The notes beneath the pieces were generated by a model that saw only the letters and a list, made by a program, of their open reading frames with translations, was not told the origin of the DNA and did not search any database. Shown piece by piece: positions 11,842-22,708 of a stretch of DNA of 64,000 nt (within the stretch, counting starts at the first letter, position 1; each line of letters begins with the position of its first letter). The stretch comes from Takakia lepidozioides (lineage: Eukaryota; Streptophyta; Takakiopsida; Takakiales; Takakiaceae). Both the position numbers and the translations under genes were made by a program. Location of the stretch: the NCBI GenBank assembly GCA_030704615.1, contig CM060732.1:72523053-72587052 (forward strand), read 5' to 3'.

Positions 11842-12606
11842 TTATCTAACAGAATGACTTGTGTCATCTGCGTACGTAGAAATCTTTAGCATCTCTTCAT
11901 GAAAAATATGCAGATGAAGCCCCACAATATCATGCCTGTAATCCAGCAGATGGCCTAGGGAGTCCGCTGCGATAAGGAAGAGAAAAGGGGCAAGTGGGCA
12001 TCCTTGTCTCACTGACCTAGACATAGGGAATGGTTGAGATATCACCCCATTGACCATGACTCTGCTTGAGGCCGAGTGGAGCAGAATTTGAACCCATGTG
12101 AGGAAGGAGCCTGTGAGCCCAGATCATTGCTTGCGTGAGGAATTCCCAATCAATGGAGTCAAATGCCTTCTCAAAGTCCAACATGAGGAAGGCTGGAGGT
12201 TATGATTTACCATAGCTCGATGGAGTGCCTCGTGAGCCAGTAATATGTTGTCCAAAATCATACGATCTTTTAAGAAGCCGGTTTGATCCTTTCTGATAAT
12301 CCTGGGCAACAACGGCTACAGCCTCAAGGCAAGTGCCTTCGCAATGATTTTGTAAGTGGAATTGAGTAATGTTATCGGTCGGTAGTTGGCCATGGTGTCT
12401 CTATCTCCTTTCTTGAAAATCAGAGTTATCAGGGCTTCGGAGATCTGAGATGGCATCAGTTTCTTGTCCAAAATGTCGTTGGCCATTAACATGAACTCGT
12501 CCCCTATTGTTTGCCACAGTGCCTTGAAGAACTCAATTGGCAATCCGTCAAGGCTTGGAGATTTCCTGGAGGCCATGGATTCTACTGCTTTACCCAACTC
12601 TTCCAT
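11842..12606 (-). pseudogene. LINE reverse transcriptase domain
   Basis: Segments in order are MASRKSPSLDGLPIEFFKAL, IFKKGDRDTMANYRPITLLN, KDQTGFLKDRMILDNILLAH, VRQGCPLAPFLFLIAADSLG and STYADDT. These are reverse-transcriptase motifs, with TYADD as the catalytic box. They fall in different frames with stops between, so the enzyme is inactive. Confidence 0.85.
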
Positions 12607-13229
12607 GGTAAATGGAGCTGTAAGGGTGTTTTTTCAGCCTCCGAAAGAGCACATGGGATCCTTTGTATCAGGGCAGCCCTGGCTTGATCTCTGGAATCCG
12701 ACTGTGGCAGTCTTTGAAACATACGCTTGAAGTAGGTTGCTGCTATGGATGCCATCTTCTTGGTGGGAATACCAGACTCCGAATCGGTCAATGCAGACAC
12801 CAGGGTAGCAGCTCTTCTCTGTGCCGCTTTAGCAAAAAAGTACTTGTTCATTTTTTCGCCTTTCAGCGACCAGTTGGCCGGGCCTGCTTTAATCCTTATG
12901 AACTTCTCTTTGGCATGTAGGAGTAGTGAAAGATTCCTTTTGGCCATGTTGTAAGAAGCCATCGAACTAGGTCCTTCATGTCCTGATTGTGACTGGTACT
13001 GGCACACTTGAAGGCATTTTGTGAGCGCTTTTTGCTTTCAAGCGTTCTCCTCTATTTTTTTCCTTGAGATTTCTTGGCAGGACTTCCATAACCTCTGGAA
13101 CTTTGGGAAAAACAACAGCATTGGTGAGGAGTAAGGCAGCACAATAGATATCCAGGTAGTTACCAACTATTGGACCACCAAGGGGTCCTCCAAAATAGAT
13201 GGGTTTAATCTGAAGAAGCCTCTCTCCCC

Positions 13230-13765
13230 TTATTCTGGAACCTGGTGTGCTAAGCTGTAGGAGGATGGCCCAATGACAAACCCTGGCTGGATTGGGTTGA
13301 GAGGTATCATCTTTGACCATTGCATGAGCGTAGCCGTACAATAGAATTTGTCCAGTCTGGCTTGACATACATCTGGAGGGTTTCTATTGTTTGTCCATGT
13401 GAACTTTAGCTCCCCTTGGGCTGGGACAGAGGTGTCAATTAGACACACAACCATACATAGAGAATCCCAGGAGTTCCTTTCAGCGGTACTGGACAAACTA
13501 TGGGCAGAGGGGCCACACCGGTCTGCCTCTTGTTCAACCATGTTGAAGTCACCGCCAACCAATGTTGTATATCTGAAGATTCGAGCAGCTTATTTCTGAT
13601 GAGATCCCACATGGTCACTCTTCCTTCCTCAGAATTAGGGGCGTATATGTTTAGCAAGCCCAACTTACCCAGAGATTGCCCCAAATTGAAAGAAATGAAT
13701 TGCACTCTCCCCTGAACCCAGACCTCTTTTGACAGGACATACTGACTCAGAGCTGGGGAAAACAA
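13230..13765 (-). pseudogene. LINE endonuclease (EEP/AP type) domain
   Basis: Overlapping frames give NIYAPNSEEGRVTMWDLI, then VGGDFNMVEQEADRCG (the GGDFN metal-binding motif), then FTWTNNRNPPDVCQARLDKF. This endonuclease nicks target DNA for target-primed reverse transcription. Frame shifts make it non-functional. Confidence 0.8.
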
Positions 13766-14241
13766 AACAGTTGTTCCCCCCCCTAGAATATGCTACAGTG
13801 GGGTTCTATAAGGCACTTGCAACTGGCCAAATGGAGCCCCCAAGTGAGGTAATTTTTGCTTGGCCCAGCTTGTGCTCTTGGAGGAATATAAGGGAGCTTT
13901 TATCTACAAGTCCGAGGCCCACAGTCTGAGCCTAGCTCTTTTGGGGGTCGAGTGCTCAGAGCCCAAGCCTCTGACACTCCAGCTGCAAAAGGAAACATTC
14001 ATGGGGGGAGAAGACTGAGGCCCATGGCAGGTCTATGATTTGATGGCCATTTAGAGGTAAAGTGAAATTTTGTACGTCTGTTTGTGGAGACCCACTTAAA
14101 ACCAGGTGGCGGCGGATGCAGCAGCGGGAGCTCCCAAAAAAAGACAATTTTGGATCTTTTTTTTAATTGTTGTGCCCCAACTGTATAAATTGATTTATAC
14201 TATTTTGTGTATAGAGAGACCATCTGAGGAGAGATTCCATG

Positions 14242-14880
14242 TCACACTAGCAGACAGAAAGAGGACTGCAAAGGGGGAGGGAGGGGGGTTGGAGCTGTCT
14301 CCCCTACCAGGGAGGGTCTCAGATTATCAGGGTGACCATCCAGGACCAAGGTCCACACCCGTATTTGGTCAGAGACTTGAGGCACAAAAAAGATGAGGGG
14401 GGAGACCTGAATAGATGGGGGGTTGGGGGTGGGGGTGGGGGAGGAGAGGGGGGTGGGGGGGAAGTAAGCATGAGCAGTCATGCTTACCGGTGGAGGGGAG
14501 TCAACCATCTCTTCTGGAAGCAGGAAGTTGATTGCTAGATCAGGAGCAGCGGCGCTCGAGGAAGCGATAAATTGGTTGTCCACATGTAACACCAACTCCC
14601 TGTTGTTGTTGGTACCCTGCTAGGGGGTTTCCTCCTTGTGTTTTTGCAGCATGTTGTAGTGCTCATCTACCAGCTTGAGTCTTTTGTTGAAGATCATTTT
14701 GCTGCGCGCCAGGTCATTGGGATCTTTAACCCTGTAAGACAAGTAAGCATCTGACACCCTGCGCAGCCAAGTATTATGTGCCCCTATAGTATCCAAACCC
14801 TTACTATAAATGACTGGCAACGCATGGATGAACGCCATATTGGCATGGGAGTTGTCAACCAAGATGCCAATGTCTTGCAT
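14242..14880 (-). pseudogene. LINE ORF1-like region
   Basis: Two minus-strand frames lie upstream of the endonuclease. One includes DAYLSYRVKDPNDLARSKMI (14880-14620). The other is Pro/Ser-rich with a poly-Pro/Thr tract (14595-14242); its plus strand is the G-rich run near 14.42-14.46 kb. Position and composition suit the nucleic-acid-binding ORF1 of plant L1 elements. No zinc knuckle was seen. Confidence 0.4.
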
Positions 14881-15331
14881 GCGAGGAGGAGGTGAGCTTC
14901 AGGTTTAACTTAGGGAACAATTCTTTGATGATACTTTGAGAGAGGCCCAGGAGCCTGCGAGCCTAGCACAGGCTCATGCCACGTCATCTTGCAATTAAGG
15001 AACTTACAGGGCCTATTTCCGTGGGAGGTGCCTAATTCCGCGGATGAAATTATCCAGGATTGCTAGGATGAAGTTCTGATAAAGCCATTTGACTTGACAC
15101 AAGCGAATACACGTCGTGTGTGTACGCACATATGTAGTTCCCACAGATGTACGCACCCGATCACCACTGACAATGAATTAGGAAATGAAAATTGTCGTCA
15201 GGTTGCCCAGAAAATGGGCAATTGCATTAACCCTTTCCTGTCTACTAGTTTGTTGTTCAAAGGCAAGGTATAACCTGCCCTGAGTTCGAATTTCAGTGTA
15301 GTGCGGAGAGTAGGTAGACCCCCGAGGTCAT

Positions 15332-15565
15332 CCATGTCCTCCCCTGTGTCACAAACTGGAAACAAGTTCAAGGAAGTTTCCCGCTAAACTTCATTGTCAT
15401 TAGACTATTTTCTGCCATCAGACATGGCTTTGGACAGTAGAGCCTCCAAGAAATATCTATGCAAGAGGGTGAAGGCTTGCGGGGAAAGACGCAGTCCCTT
15501 GAGAACCTGCTATACTCTCTCCCGCCAGGACTCAGCCTAGTGCACAGACAGGGCAATCCTAGTAC
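15332..15565. repeat. Dispersed repeat R1, copy 1
   Basis: The sequence from CACAAACTGGAAACAAGTTC onward matches 54460-54672 in the same orientation with roughly 70% identity by eye. A short related piece lies at about 42.36-42.41 kb. On the minus strand the 54-kb and 42-kb copies can encode ENEVRQKTSLN. It is probably a duplicated exon or transposon segment. Confidence 0.6.
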
Positions 15566-15679
15566 GCTCACCCAAAGTTAGACGGAGTGACATTGAGGCT
15601 TAGACACATGAAAATCGCCCTTGGACACGTGAAATTTTCTGACACATGGAATAGACTGATTGAATAGACCCAAAAAAAT

Positions 15680-15699
15680 GATGATCGTCAACGATCATC
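15680..15699. repeat. Palindrome related to family 1
   Basis: GATGATCGTCAACGATCATC is a near-perfect palindrome with the same CGTCAACG centre as the four copies at 0.35-3.5 kb but different outer arms. Confidence 0.6.
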
Positions 15700-15738
15700 A
15701 CTTTTTTTTTCTTTTTTTATTTTTTGGGAGAAAACGGG

Positions 15739-15766
15739 AAAAAAAAAAAAAAAAAAAAAAAAAAAA
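15739..15766 (+). repeat. Poly(A) tract
   Basis: A run of 28 A residues lies between two CGTCAACG-type hairpins. It could be the tail of a retroposed sequence or simple slippage. Confidence 0.9.
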
Positions 15767-15774
15767 CCCAAAAA

Positions 15775-15827
15775 AGTCAACGATCATCACTTTTGCTCTG
15801 TTTTGGCAGAAGTGACGATCGTTGACT
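15775..15827. repeat. Stem-loop with 18-bp arms
   Basis: Left arm AGTCAACGATCATCACTT (15775-15792) and right arm AAGTGACGATCGTTGACT (15810-15827) pair with one mismatch around a 17-base loop. They repeat the CAACGATCATC motif of the palindrome at 15680. Confidence 0.75.
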
Positions 15828-15905
15828 ATCATCACTTTATTGCTTTTTTTTTTGCTTTTTTTTTAAAGAAAAAACGGAAATCATTCATCACTTCTACTAG
15901 ATGGA

Positions 15906-15970
15906 GTTTAGGGTTTATGATTTAGGGTTAGGGTTTGCGGATTAGGGTTAAGGTTAGGGTTTAGGGTTTG
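15906..15970 (+). repeat. Interstitial telomere-like tract (TTTAGGG)
   Basis: Seven or so perfect and imperfect copies of TTTAGGG or TTAGGG, the Arabidopsis-type telomere repeat. A weaker complementary tract (CCCTAA-like) lies near 57.22-57.26 kb. Such tracts mark old break repair or telomere-driven insertion. Confidence 0.8.
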
Positions 15971-16175
15971 TTCCACTCCACCCCATGCGCCGACTTATCA
16001 TATTTCAATTAGCTTAAGGCAGTAGATATATTCGCTAAAAATAAATAGATTCTCTCATGCGGCCCCACACAAGCGGATATAGTGTCGTTATATAGTCATC
16101 CGCGGAAATACATCCCCTTTCTTAATTTTTGAAGACCATCCAGGCTTAGAATAATATATTATTGTTATTGTGGGC

Positions 16176-16418
16176 TCACGATTTTCCGCTCACGGCTTGG
16201 TGTCCCTCCTCCCTACGTTTGCATGCTATGAGAGCAAAAACCTCATCGTGATGCCAATTTGTCTGTCTCTGCCGTGAAGGACCCCTTCCTCCTCTTCCTC
16301 CCCCTTCTATTCCTCGCCCTCTTCCTCGCAATGGGATGAGACCTCTGGCACCGCTTTCAGAACGTTCAGAATTGTCTGTCTCCATCCTGCTGTTGTTTGA
16401 GTCTTCCTTGTTGGCCAT
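16176..16418 (-). pseudogene. Trihelix (Myb/SANT-like) protein, N-terminal fragment
   Basis: An ATG at 16418 opens MANKEDSNNSRMETDNSERS, then an Arg/Gly-rich RGRGRGIEGGGRGGRG tract, then NWHHDEVFALIACKRREE. The last resembles the first helix of the plant trihelix DNA-binding domain (W-xx-EE-xxx-LI-xx-R/K). The frame ends at 16176 before helices 2-3, and no continuation was found in the 16.0-16.17 kb interval. It could be the first exon of a truncated gene. Proteins with this fold also accompany Harbinger-type transposons. Confidence 0.45.
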
Positions 16419-16663
16419 TGTGCGTGCAAATGAGGAGGCGTGAGCGAGGAGGACCGAATGAGGAGTGGGAACTTGCAAATAGCTATCAGTCTGGATTTGG
16501 GAGTGATAGGATATTGACGGAGTTAGAAGCGGACTGCTAGATTTTAGATCATTTTTATATCCCACCATTTTGTTATCACCATGAGTAATCGATAGTTACC
16601 ACTAGGAGTTAGGTGCGTTGATAACGGTGCCACGTCGACAATATCCGTCGATAGCAGAATCAG

Positions 16664-16671
16664 GTCTGAAC
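16664..16671 (+). repeat. 8-bp target-site duplication, left copy
   Basis: GTCTGAAC directly precedes the inverted terminus CAGTGTTGTGCGG. The same 8 bases follow the right terminus at 17590 and occur again at 17617. Confidence 0.85.
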
Positions 16672-17589
16672 CAGTGTTGTGCGGTCCGGGCGCGGGTTTT
16701 TTTCCAGAGCCAAGTCCGGGTCCGGATCCGGATCCGGGTTTTTGAAATTTGGAAAATCCGGGTCCGGGTTCGGGTCCGGGTTTGTCAACACGGACTCGGG
16801 TTAGGGTCCGGGTAGTTGTTGGGAAATATTAGCGGGTTCACGGGTTCGGATCCGGGTCCTAATTTATTGATTAAATAAATTAGAAAAATAAGATTGATTA
16901 GGGATAAGATGTTTTTGGCTGGAAAAAACTTTAAATCCTAATAATAAATTTTATTTTAAGAGACATTCCTTCAAAATATACCATGAATATGAATATGTAT
17001 ACCACAAATAAGAATTAAAATAGAAGTTTGAGTTGCATTTTCTATTTTTCAATATCAATTCTTTAAACATGTTAAGAATAGTAATATGCCTCAAGGGTAG
17101 ATCACTATAGCATGGAGGTGTGGGATCTGGCCTAATAATAATATATGACGCCTCCTTTGGGAGGTGTAAATTATGGTCCCATAGGGCACAACTTTGTGAC
17201 ACCACTCCGTGGATTGAACCCACAACCGCTTTTGAGGTGGTGTGTAGGCATTATCACTGGGCTATAACGTGGTGGGGTTGGCTGCTGCAGTGGCCTATTG
17301 CTGCTCGTCCCCTCCACACATATGACAAAACCTACCAAATCTAAGGTGGACCCCGCATGCCCCATCTAAAATTAAGACCCGGACCCTGACCCGCTACATT
17401 GGCCCGCGGATAGTGGGTTTAACGGGTCCTGGACCCAGCAGGCGGGTCCGGGTCCGGGTTCATTTTAGAAATGAACACGGGTCAGGGCCCGGGTTTTTTG
17501 TGATAGCACGGGTCCAGGTGCAGGTGCGGGTAACCCGGATCCTAACCCGCCGGGCACCCGCCTTCAAAACCCGGACCCGCACAACACTG
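16672..17589. mobile_element. Non-autonomous hAT-type transposon
   Basis: The left end CAGTGTTGTGCGGTCCGGG is mirrored by the right end CCCGGACCCGCACAACACTG. The element is flanked by the 8-bp duplication GTCTGAAC, which is diagnostic of hAT elements. Subterminal regions are dense in GGGTCCGGGT-type repeats on the left and complementary or same-strand copies on the right. It has no transposase gene; short open frames of alternating Arg-Val are repeat products. A tRNA-headed SINE lies inside. Just outside the right end a 27-base segment repeats the terminus and the duplication (17590-17624). Confidence 0.85.
17090..17285 (-). mobile_element. tRNA-derived SINE nested in the hAT element
   Basis: On the minus strand an A-box-like TAGCCCAGTGATAATG (about 17264-17249) is followed about 30 bases later by a B-box GGGTTCAATCC (17221-17211). 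These are the internal RNA polymerase III promoter elements of a plant SINE head. Downstream sequence to about 17.09 kb has no coding capacity. Exact ends and duplications were not resolved. Confidence 0.5.
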
Positions 17590-17624
17590 GTCTGAACCCG
17601 GACCTGCACAACACTGGTCTGAAC
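17590..17624 (+). repeat. Right target-site duplication plus extra terminus copy
   Basis: GTCTGAAC (17590-17597) is followed by CCGGACCTGCACAACACTG and a second GTCTGAAC (17617-17624). This is a 27-bp tandem repeat of terminus plus duplication. It may record two insertions at one site or slippage after insertion. Confidence 0.75.
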
Positions 17625-18458
17625 GTCGATGTCTTATTCTCAGTTTATTGCACCTGCTATCTCTAGGTCTGAACGTACCTTTAGGGCCACACCACACTAG
17701 CGGCAAGGGGGGAGCGGTACTCAATTTCGGACCCTCCTATTGGCTTAAGGGAGGACAGTGTGCCGCTCTGCCAGTGTAGGCTCAATCACTGACTACAGTG
17801 TGTGTGCCTAATGGTGTACCAAGGGGTTTTAATTTTTTCCTCAAGTAATTCCAAATAAAATTAAAACCAGGGCCACTGTCCCCTGTTCTCTAAAAACATT
17901 AATAATTAAATAAAGTAAAATTTAAAAACAAAAACATGAATTATCGTATTTCTAACAATATTTCAAAGAGATCAATAATATACCCCCACGTGTACATACC
18001 AATACGTGGCAATCCAGGGTAAAGGTTGGGAACGTGGGAACTCATCCCGCGATGCAATGGACTCACTAACAATTCACTACTAGCCACTCGGGCTCACTGA
18101 TCCTCTGACTACTCCATTCGTGACTGTAATTAAGTCACTAATCCACTCACAAACCCTGGGGTGTTCACTAATCCATTCTCTCACCCTCTACACTGGGCTG
18201 GAGAGCTTTGCTTCTCCCAGCTCCTTTCTCTCTCGCACATCAGTCTGGTCCTCATAGCTTACGAGTGGTTCAGTCTAGCAACAGGAGCTTAGAACAATCC
18301 GCTTCATTTTTCTCGTTTGTTCTCTCTCTGTCTGTCTTTTTTTTGACTAGCTGGGTTGCTGCAGAGGTCGATATACATGCTATATTGTTTGGAGATACTT
18401 TCGCTGAGACGGAATTCACTCTCCTTCTAGCTCTAATCTCTCATAGGAAGTACAAGCA
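17625..18458. other. Upstream region of dolichyldiphosphatase gene
   Basis: No gene seen in 17.63-18.46 kb. The last ~280 bases are pyrimidine-rich (CTCTCTCTGTCTGTC-like), suitable for promoter or 5' UTR. I do not place a TATA box with confidence; CTATATTG near 18.38 kb is too close to the ATG to be convincing. Confidence 0.4.
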
Positions 18459-19648
18459 ATGTCGTCAGAGATTGCTCTTAAGGCAGTGGCGTTGACGCAT
18501 GTGAGGTACACAGCTGGGGACGACTTCGGTCATGCACTGGCATGGGCATCACTGCTGCCAGTATTCATTGGGTTGGGAGGATTTGTATCGCATTTTATTT
18601 TCCGGCGCGAGCTTCAGGGCCTGTGTTTTGGTATGGGATTGATTGTTTCGGAAATTATCAACCAGGTACTCATCGGGTTCTAACCTCTTCTTTCTAATGC
18701 TTTTATGTTTCGCTTGATGGGCATCTGTGTTTACCCCTGACTTTGTTCAACTGGAAGCTCCGTGACTTTGAGTTAGATTTTGGAGCTTATTTCTGTTATT
18801 CAAGTGGGTGCTTCAATGAGATCGTTGGTTTTCTCGAGGGTGAAGAGGGGGATTGCATTTCGCTGTGGAAGAAGAGGTTCCTGGAGAGAGGGAGACAGAA
18901 AATGAGGGCTTCTCAAATCCTAGTGTGAGAGCCCTAACTGAACAATCTACCATCAGTCTCTATGCAGTCTCTTAGGGCACCAAAAAAATGTAAGTCTAAA
19001 GAATTAAATTACAACAAGTTGCAACAGGAGGCACGCCATATGACATCGAGGCGCCAGCAAGCCCCCTCGTCCCCTAGGCTGTGGAAAGTGATTTTTTCTT
19101 AAGATTGTTGGACCATCTGGTAGAGATGTTGGGTTCAGTCCTTGATGAACGAAATGTGGTTGCAGGTAATTAAAGACCTAGTGAAACAGGCACGCCCTTT
19201 GACATGTGCTGCTCTGGAGATGTGTGAATCAAATGGGTGGCCCTCGAGCCATTCCCAGTACATGTGTTTCTTTGCAATGTATTCCACTCTCCTCTGTGTC
19301 CAAAAGCTTCATTTTGCAGATCCATTCCGCCAAACCGTCACAACATTCTTGCCCTGGCCATTTGCACTTTTAGTGATGTATTCGAGGGTGTATTTGGGGT
19401 ACCATACCACAGCACAAGTTCTTGCAGGGGGGTTCTTAGGTCTCATTTTGGGCACTTTCTGGTTCATTTTTATCAACAATGTGGTTGCTCGCTCATTTCC
19501 CGTGCTAGAGAACACGGGATTCTGTCGCTACCTTCGCATCAAGGACAGCAGCCACATTCCTGATGTTATTGGATTCGAATATAACAATTCAAGGGCTGCA
19601 CAGCAAGAGGCCAAGTCTAAGCCATTCAACAAGGTGTCTGAGGACTGA
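18459..19648 (+). CDS. LPPD: Dolichyldiphosphatase (PAP2-family lipid phosphatase)
   Basis: It hydrolyses dolichyl diphosphate to dolichyl phosphate at the ER, recycling the lipid carrier for N-glycosylation. Two exons, 18459-18665 and 19166-19648, flank a 500-bp GT-AG intron and join in phase to give 229 residues, close to the length I recall for plant homologues. The N-terminus MSSEIALKAVALTHVRYTAG and the segment GGFVSHFIFRRELQG are typical of plant dolichyldiphosphatases. The phosphatase signature is complete: KDLVKQARP (K-x6-RP) near residue 72, GWPSSHSQ near 95, and SRVYLGYHTTAQV for the third motif. Several hydrophobic helices surround these. It ends with KDSSHIPDVIGFEYNN. The start is the first ATG and matches homologues. 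No breaks were seen, so I regard it as functional. An AATAAA lies 108 bases past the stop. Confidence 0.93.
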
Positions 19649-19755
19649 AGCTGCAATGGTGGTCCACTTTGCTGATTCCTCCACAAACAAGTTCCGGAGG
19701 AGAGCCCACCTCCCACTTCATCAACCTGATTGTTTTAACAAGTTTTCCAAAGGGC

Positions 19756-19761
19756 AATAAA
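19756..19761 (+). terminator. Polyadenylation signal AATAAA for LPPD
   Basis: A canonical AATAAA in the expected 3' UTR position about 110 bases after the dolichyldiphosphatase stop codon. Inferred from position only. Confidence 0.5.
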
Positions 19762-22708
19762 GCTTTGGGGCTGCTTTTCTTCTCCATGGCTAATGTATTT
19801 GTATGTAGTGCTCATCAAGTCTTCTTCAAGAGGAACAATGTAGCAAAGAACCAGAAGAAATTTGAGTTGAGTATATCCAAGTAGGTTTAAGGCTTGAAGG
19901 TTGACAAATACTATACATGAAGAAAACCAAGAGGGCCCTCTTTTGAGAGTCACATCCAAAATTAAAGTGCTATGTACTCTCTGCAGGTTGATGGTGATTT
20001 AAAAAGTTTCAAATTCCCTGGCAACCCACCAATGAATTGACAGGTGACAAGTGACATGAACTTGTCTCTAAAGCACCGCCATCCCCACCAGACTCTATGT
20101 GAATGTCTTCTGGATAATTTTCAAATGCTGATGTGATCCAGACTTCCAATGCTTATCCCCAGCCAACCATTCGGATGTGATACTGCTACTCTCGATGTGA
20201 TGGGGGTGGTATCTGTGAAGGAAAGTGACACATTCAGTTCACACTGTGCGCGCTTATGTTGTCAAAAGCTACAAGTCCAGTCAGTCTTGTTCTCTGGAAG
20301 CTCAGTGCATGCCAAACTCCTCACCCATTTACCCATATCCATGGCCACTAAGAGGACAACAACAACATTGTACATTGGAAGTTCTTCCCACGACCTCAGC
20401 TTAGAACACAACTGGCAAGGCTTTGGCTGTTGTTATACATGGCAGAGTACATTGCATCTAAACTTGATTTGAACCGAGAGTCAATGGTGGTTTGGGAGAT
20501 CAACGGAGAAGATAGGGCATGGCTGAGAGAGAAGCAAGGAGAGGGGAGAGAGAAGTCGGCTCAGTGGTGAGAAGGGGAGCGATAGGGTACTCTAGTGTGA
20601 GGTGGCAAAGCCATTGGGTCGTGGCATAGAGAATCTGACTTGGTGTCAATTGGTCGTTGCGAAATGTATTCAATAAAATCTTTGACATGCTTACAGAGGT
20701 GTGAGTATTACCGTCTAATACCATTGTACCAAAGATACCTTGATGAGACTCAGTAGCCCAGTTATCATTTCTCTACTGTCAGATATCTGGAATGTGAAAA
20801 AAGTGAAGTTCCAAAACATGGAAAGTTTCAGAAACTACTTTGTCCTTGAGAGGTGAAGCTGTGAAAATCCACTAGCACCCTACTTTTGCTCTTTGTTTCA
20901 ATAGCACAAATCAGAAGCCTTCCTCAATTTGAATGTCTGCGATGTTTTCAAAAAAACAAGTCCCTCCACCTCGAGGAAACACGTCAGGAATGGCTGATAC
21001 ATGCATTCCTATAAAACTTATCAATGTGGGGTATGTATGAAGAGCATGAATCGTAGTCCTAGAGTGCTGACTAAGTGACCACCATCGGGCCACAAGAATC
21101 CACCTCCTAACAAGGGGTCACCTATGCCATCTTTGTGCACTCACAACAATTCTAAATGCCTCTTCAGCAGACAAACAACCAATGCCACAAAGTATGTGGG
21201 GGGAGGAGATGCCCAGAGTATCAGGAAGCAGTCAGTAAAATCACCTCTAGAGCCACTACATCAAGATGGTAGGTCTCCAACAGAATAGTTTGCAGCCACC
21301 AATTTCACAACTAGAACTCTACAGACTAATTCTGACCCATTCAATGCCTGAAAATGGAAACAAACACTACTATTGTATCCATCCAAGAGCTTCTGTGGGC
21401 TACGAGAACACAAATGCAAAAATCTGAATGCATACAAGAACCAACATGTTCATAACTGAACATTTGCACCCTCATAAAAATGGATGGTAAGAACAAATCA
21501 CCAAATGTGGGTTGCCCTCTGAGATATTCTGGAATGCTCAGAGCCTTAGCTGCCCCCTCCAAGAAGGGTCTCTCACAGACACACATAACCTTTGAATGCA
21601 GAGGGCCAGCTCTGTCCCTCCACCTTACAAGAGAAGAGGGAAATGAACAGGGTAGATGTGTTTCACAGGATCCAGCCACATGAGTTAAGAACACAACATA
21701 CCTCCAAGAGCTTTGCTGGCACAACCTGCCTCCAACATATGCAGCTGTCTTCACGCCTTAGATATCAACTGGGGTTTGCAATCAAGAGAGGATACTAGCT
21801 GAACTGCACGATATACAGCATCTAAAAAGTTACACAACGCCAAGGAGGTAACTGGGAAGATATGAAATTACACTTATGGACAGAAAACTTGGTTCCTCGA
21901 ACTGCCACATCAAGGCTAGACATGAATAAAAGGGCACCACCTGAAATTGATCTCCAAGAATTCAACCTCTTCATCCATAAACGATTGCCTCTACCATAGC
22001 AGAATCAAGAATCAACTATTGTCCAATCCCCATGTACCTTAAGAAGCCAGAATCTGACTTTGCTGCACCTACGAGCTCATACTTTTGGGCATGATTACGA
22101 AGAAACTATAAGGATCCTTCAATTTCTTCCAAGTGGAAGGGATCGACAGCAGGAATAGGTCTCCTTAAATGTCCCTTTACTGGAGGATGTGAAAATGGAA
22201 GCATAAATATCCAACAGTTCATTAGGTTTCAAGGTCCATTCAAGGAAATGGTCGATGAATTTATCCTCATGCTCACCCTAAATTTTGCTAAGAGCATAAG
22301 TACCCAGTCTGCAATCACGATTCCCTTCCGATGGGAAAACATCAGGAACAACAAATGGGATTCTACCTTTCAGCACAAAACCATCCTTGCTGGTGGCAGC
22401 ATGAAATGGACAGTTTGTGTAGTTGACTATTTCTGCTATACCAGATGGCACGAAGTTACAGGAGGAAAAAGGGGAAAAATGACTGATAAACCCGTGATAG
22501 TTACTGCTTGAACCCCTTCTTGATCGTCTCTGCCCGGATTTTTTCCATTCTGCATCGTGGCTGTAATTGCTACACCTCTGAGCAAAATTAGTGCATCTGC
22601 ATTTTCCAAACCCTTCAATCAAAGCACAATGATCTCTCCATCATTTTCGACGGGATGGAAGAGAGAAAAAAGAGCTGAAAAAGTAGAGAGTATATCTTCT
22701 GTCTGTCT
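19762..22708. other. Intergenic region between LPPD and SufD
   Basis: About 2.9 kb without a gene I can support. Open frames of 60-137 codons exist on both strands but have no recognisable domain, no convincing splice context and ordinary composition. The part from 22.7 down to about 22.2 kb is probably SufD 3' UTR or flank. Confidence 0.5.

Larger units (their letters stand above)
8440..14900 (-). mobile_element. Degenerate L1-like LINE (non-LTR retrotransposon)
   Basis: Read on the minus strand, the element order is: an ORF1-like Pro/Ser-rich region (14.9-14.2 kb), AP-type endonuclease (13.77-13.2 kb), linker, reverse transcriptase (12.6-11.84 kb), a ~0.9-kb AT-rich insertion, a long C-terminal region including WRWMDAKHSSFFAYLVKMGY (about 9.4-9.5 kb), and a zinc-binding module of zf-RVT type (AAKVSAFLWKLTHKVLPVRQ, then CSIRQTEPETIEHCLTDC) near 9.34-9.18 kb. 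The 3' end is probably at about 8.44-8.46 kb, where the minus strand reads CCTATAAAAAATAAAATAAA. Many stops and frame changes show it is dead. I did not identify target-site duplications. Confidence 0.85.

Noticed and set aside
14400-14465. G-quadruplex regulatory element
   Set aside because: The G-rich run is the complement of the Pro-rich LINE ORF1 region; nothing else suggests regulation.
16618-17595. Arg-Val repeat proteins in the hAT element
   Set aside because: They are translations of GGGTCCGGGT-type subterminal repeats.
20149-22622. Genes between LPPD and SufD
   Set aside because: Several 60-137-codon frames lie on both strands, but none has a domain, a convincing start or splice context.
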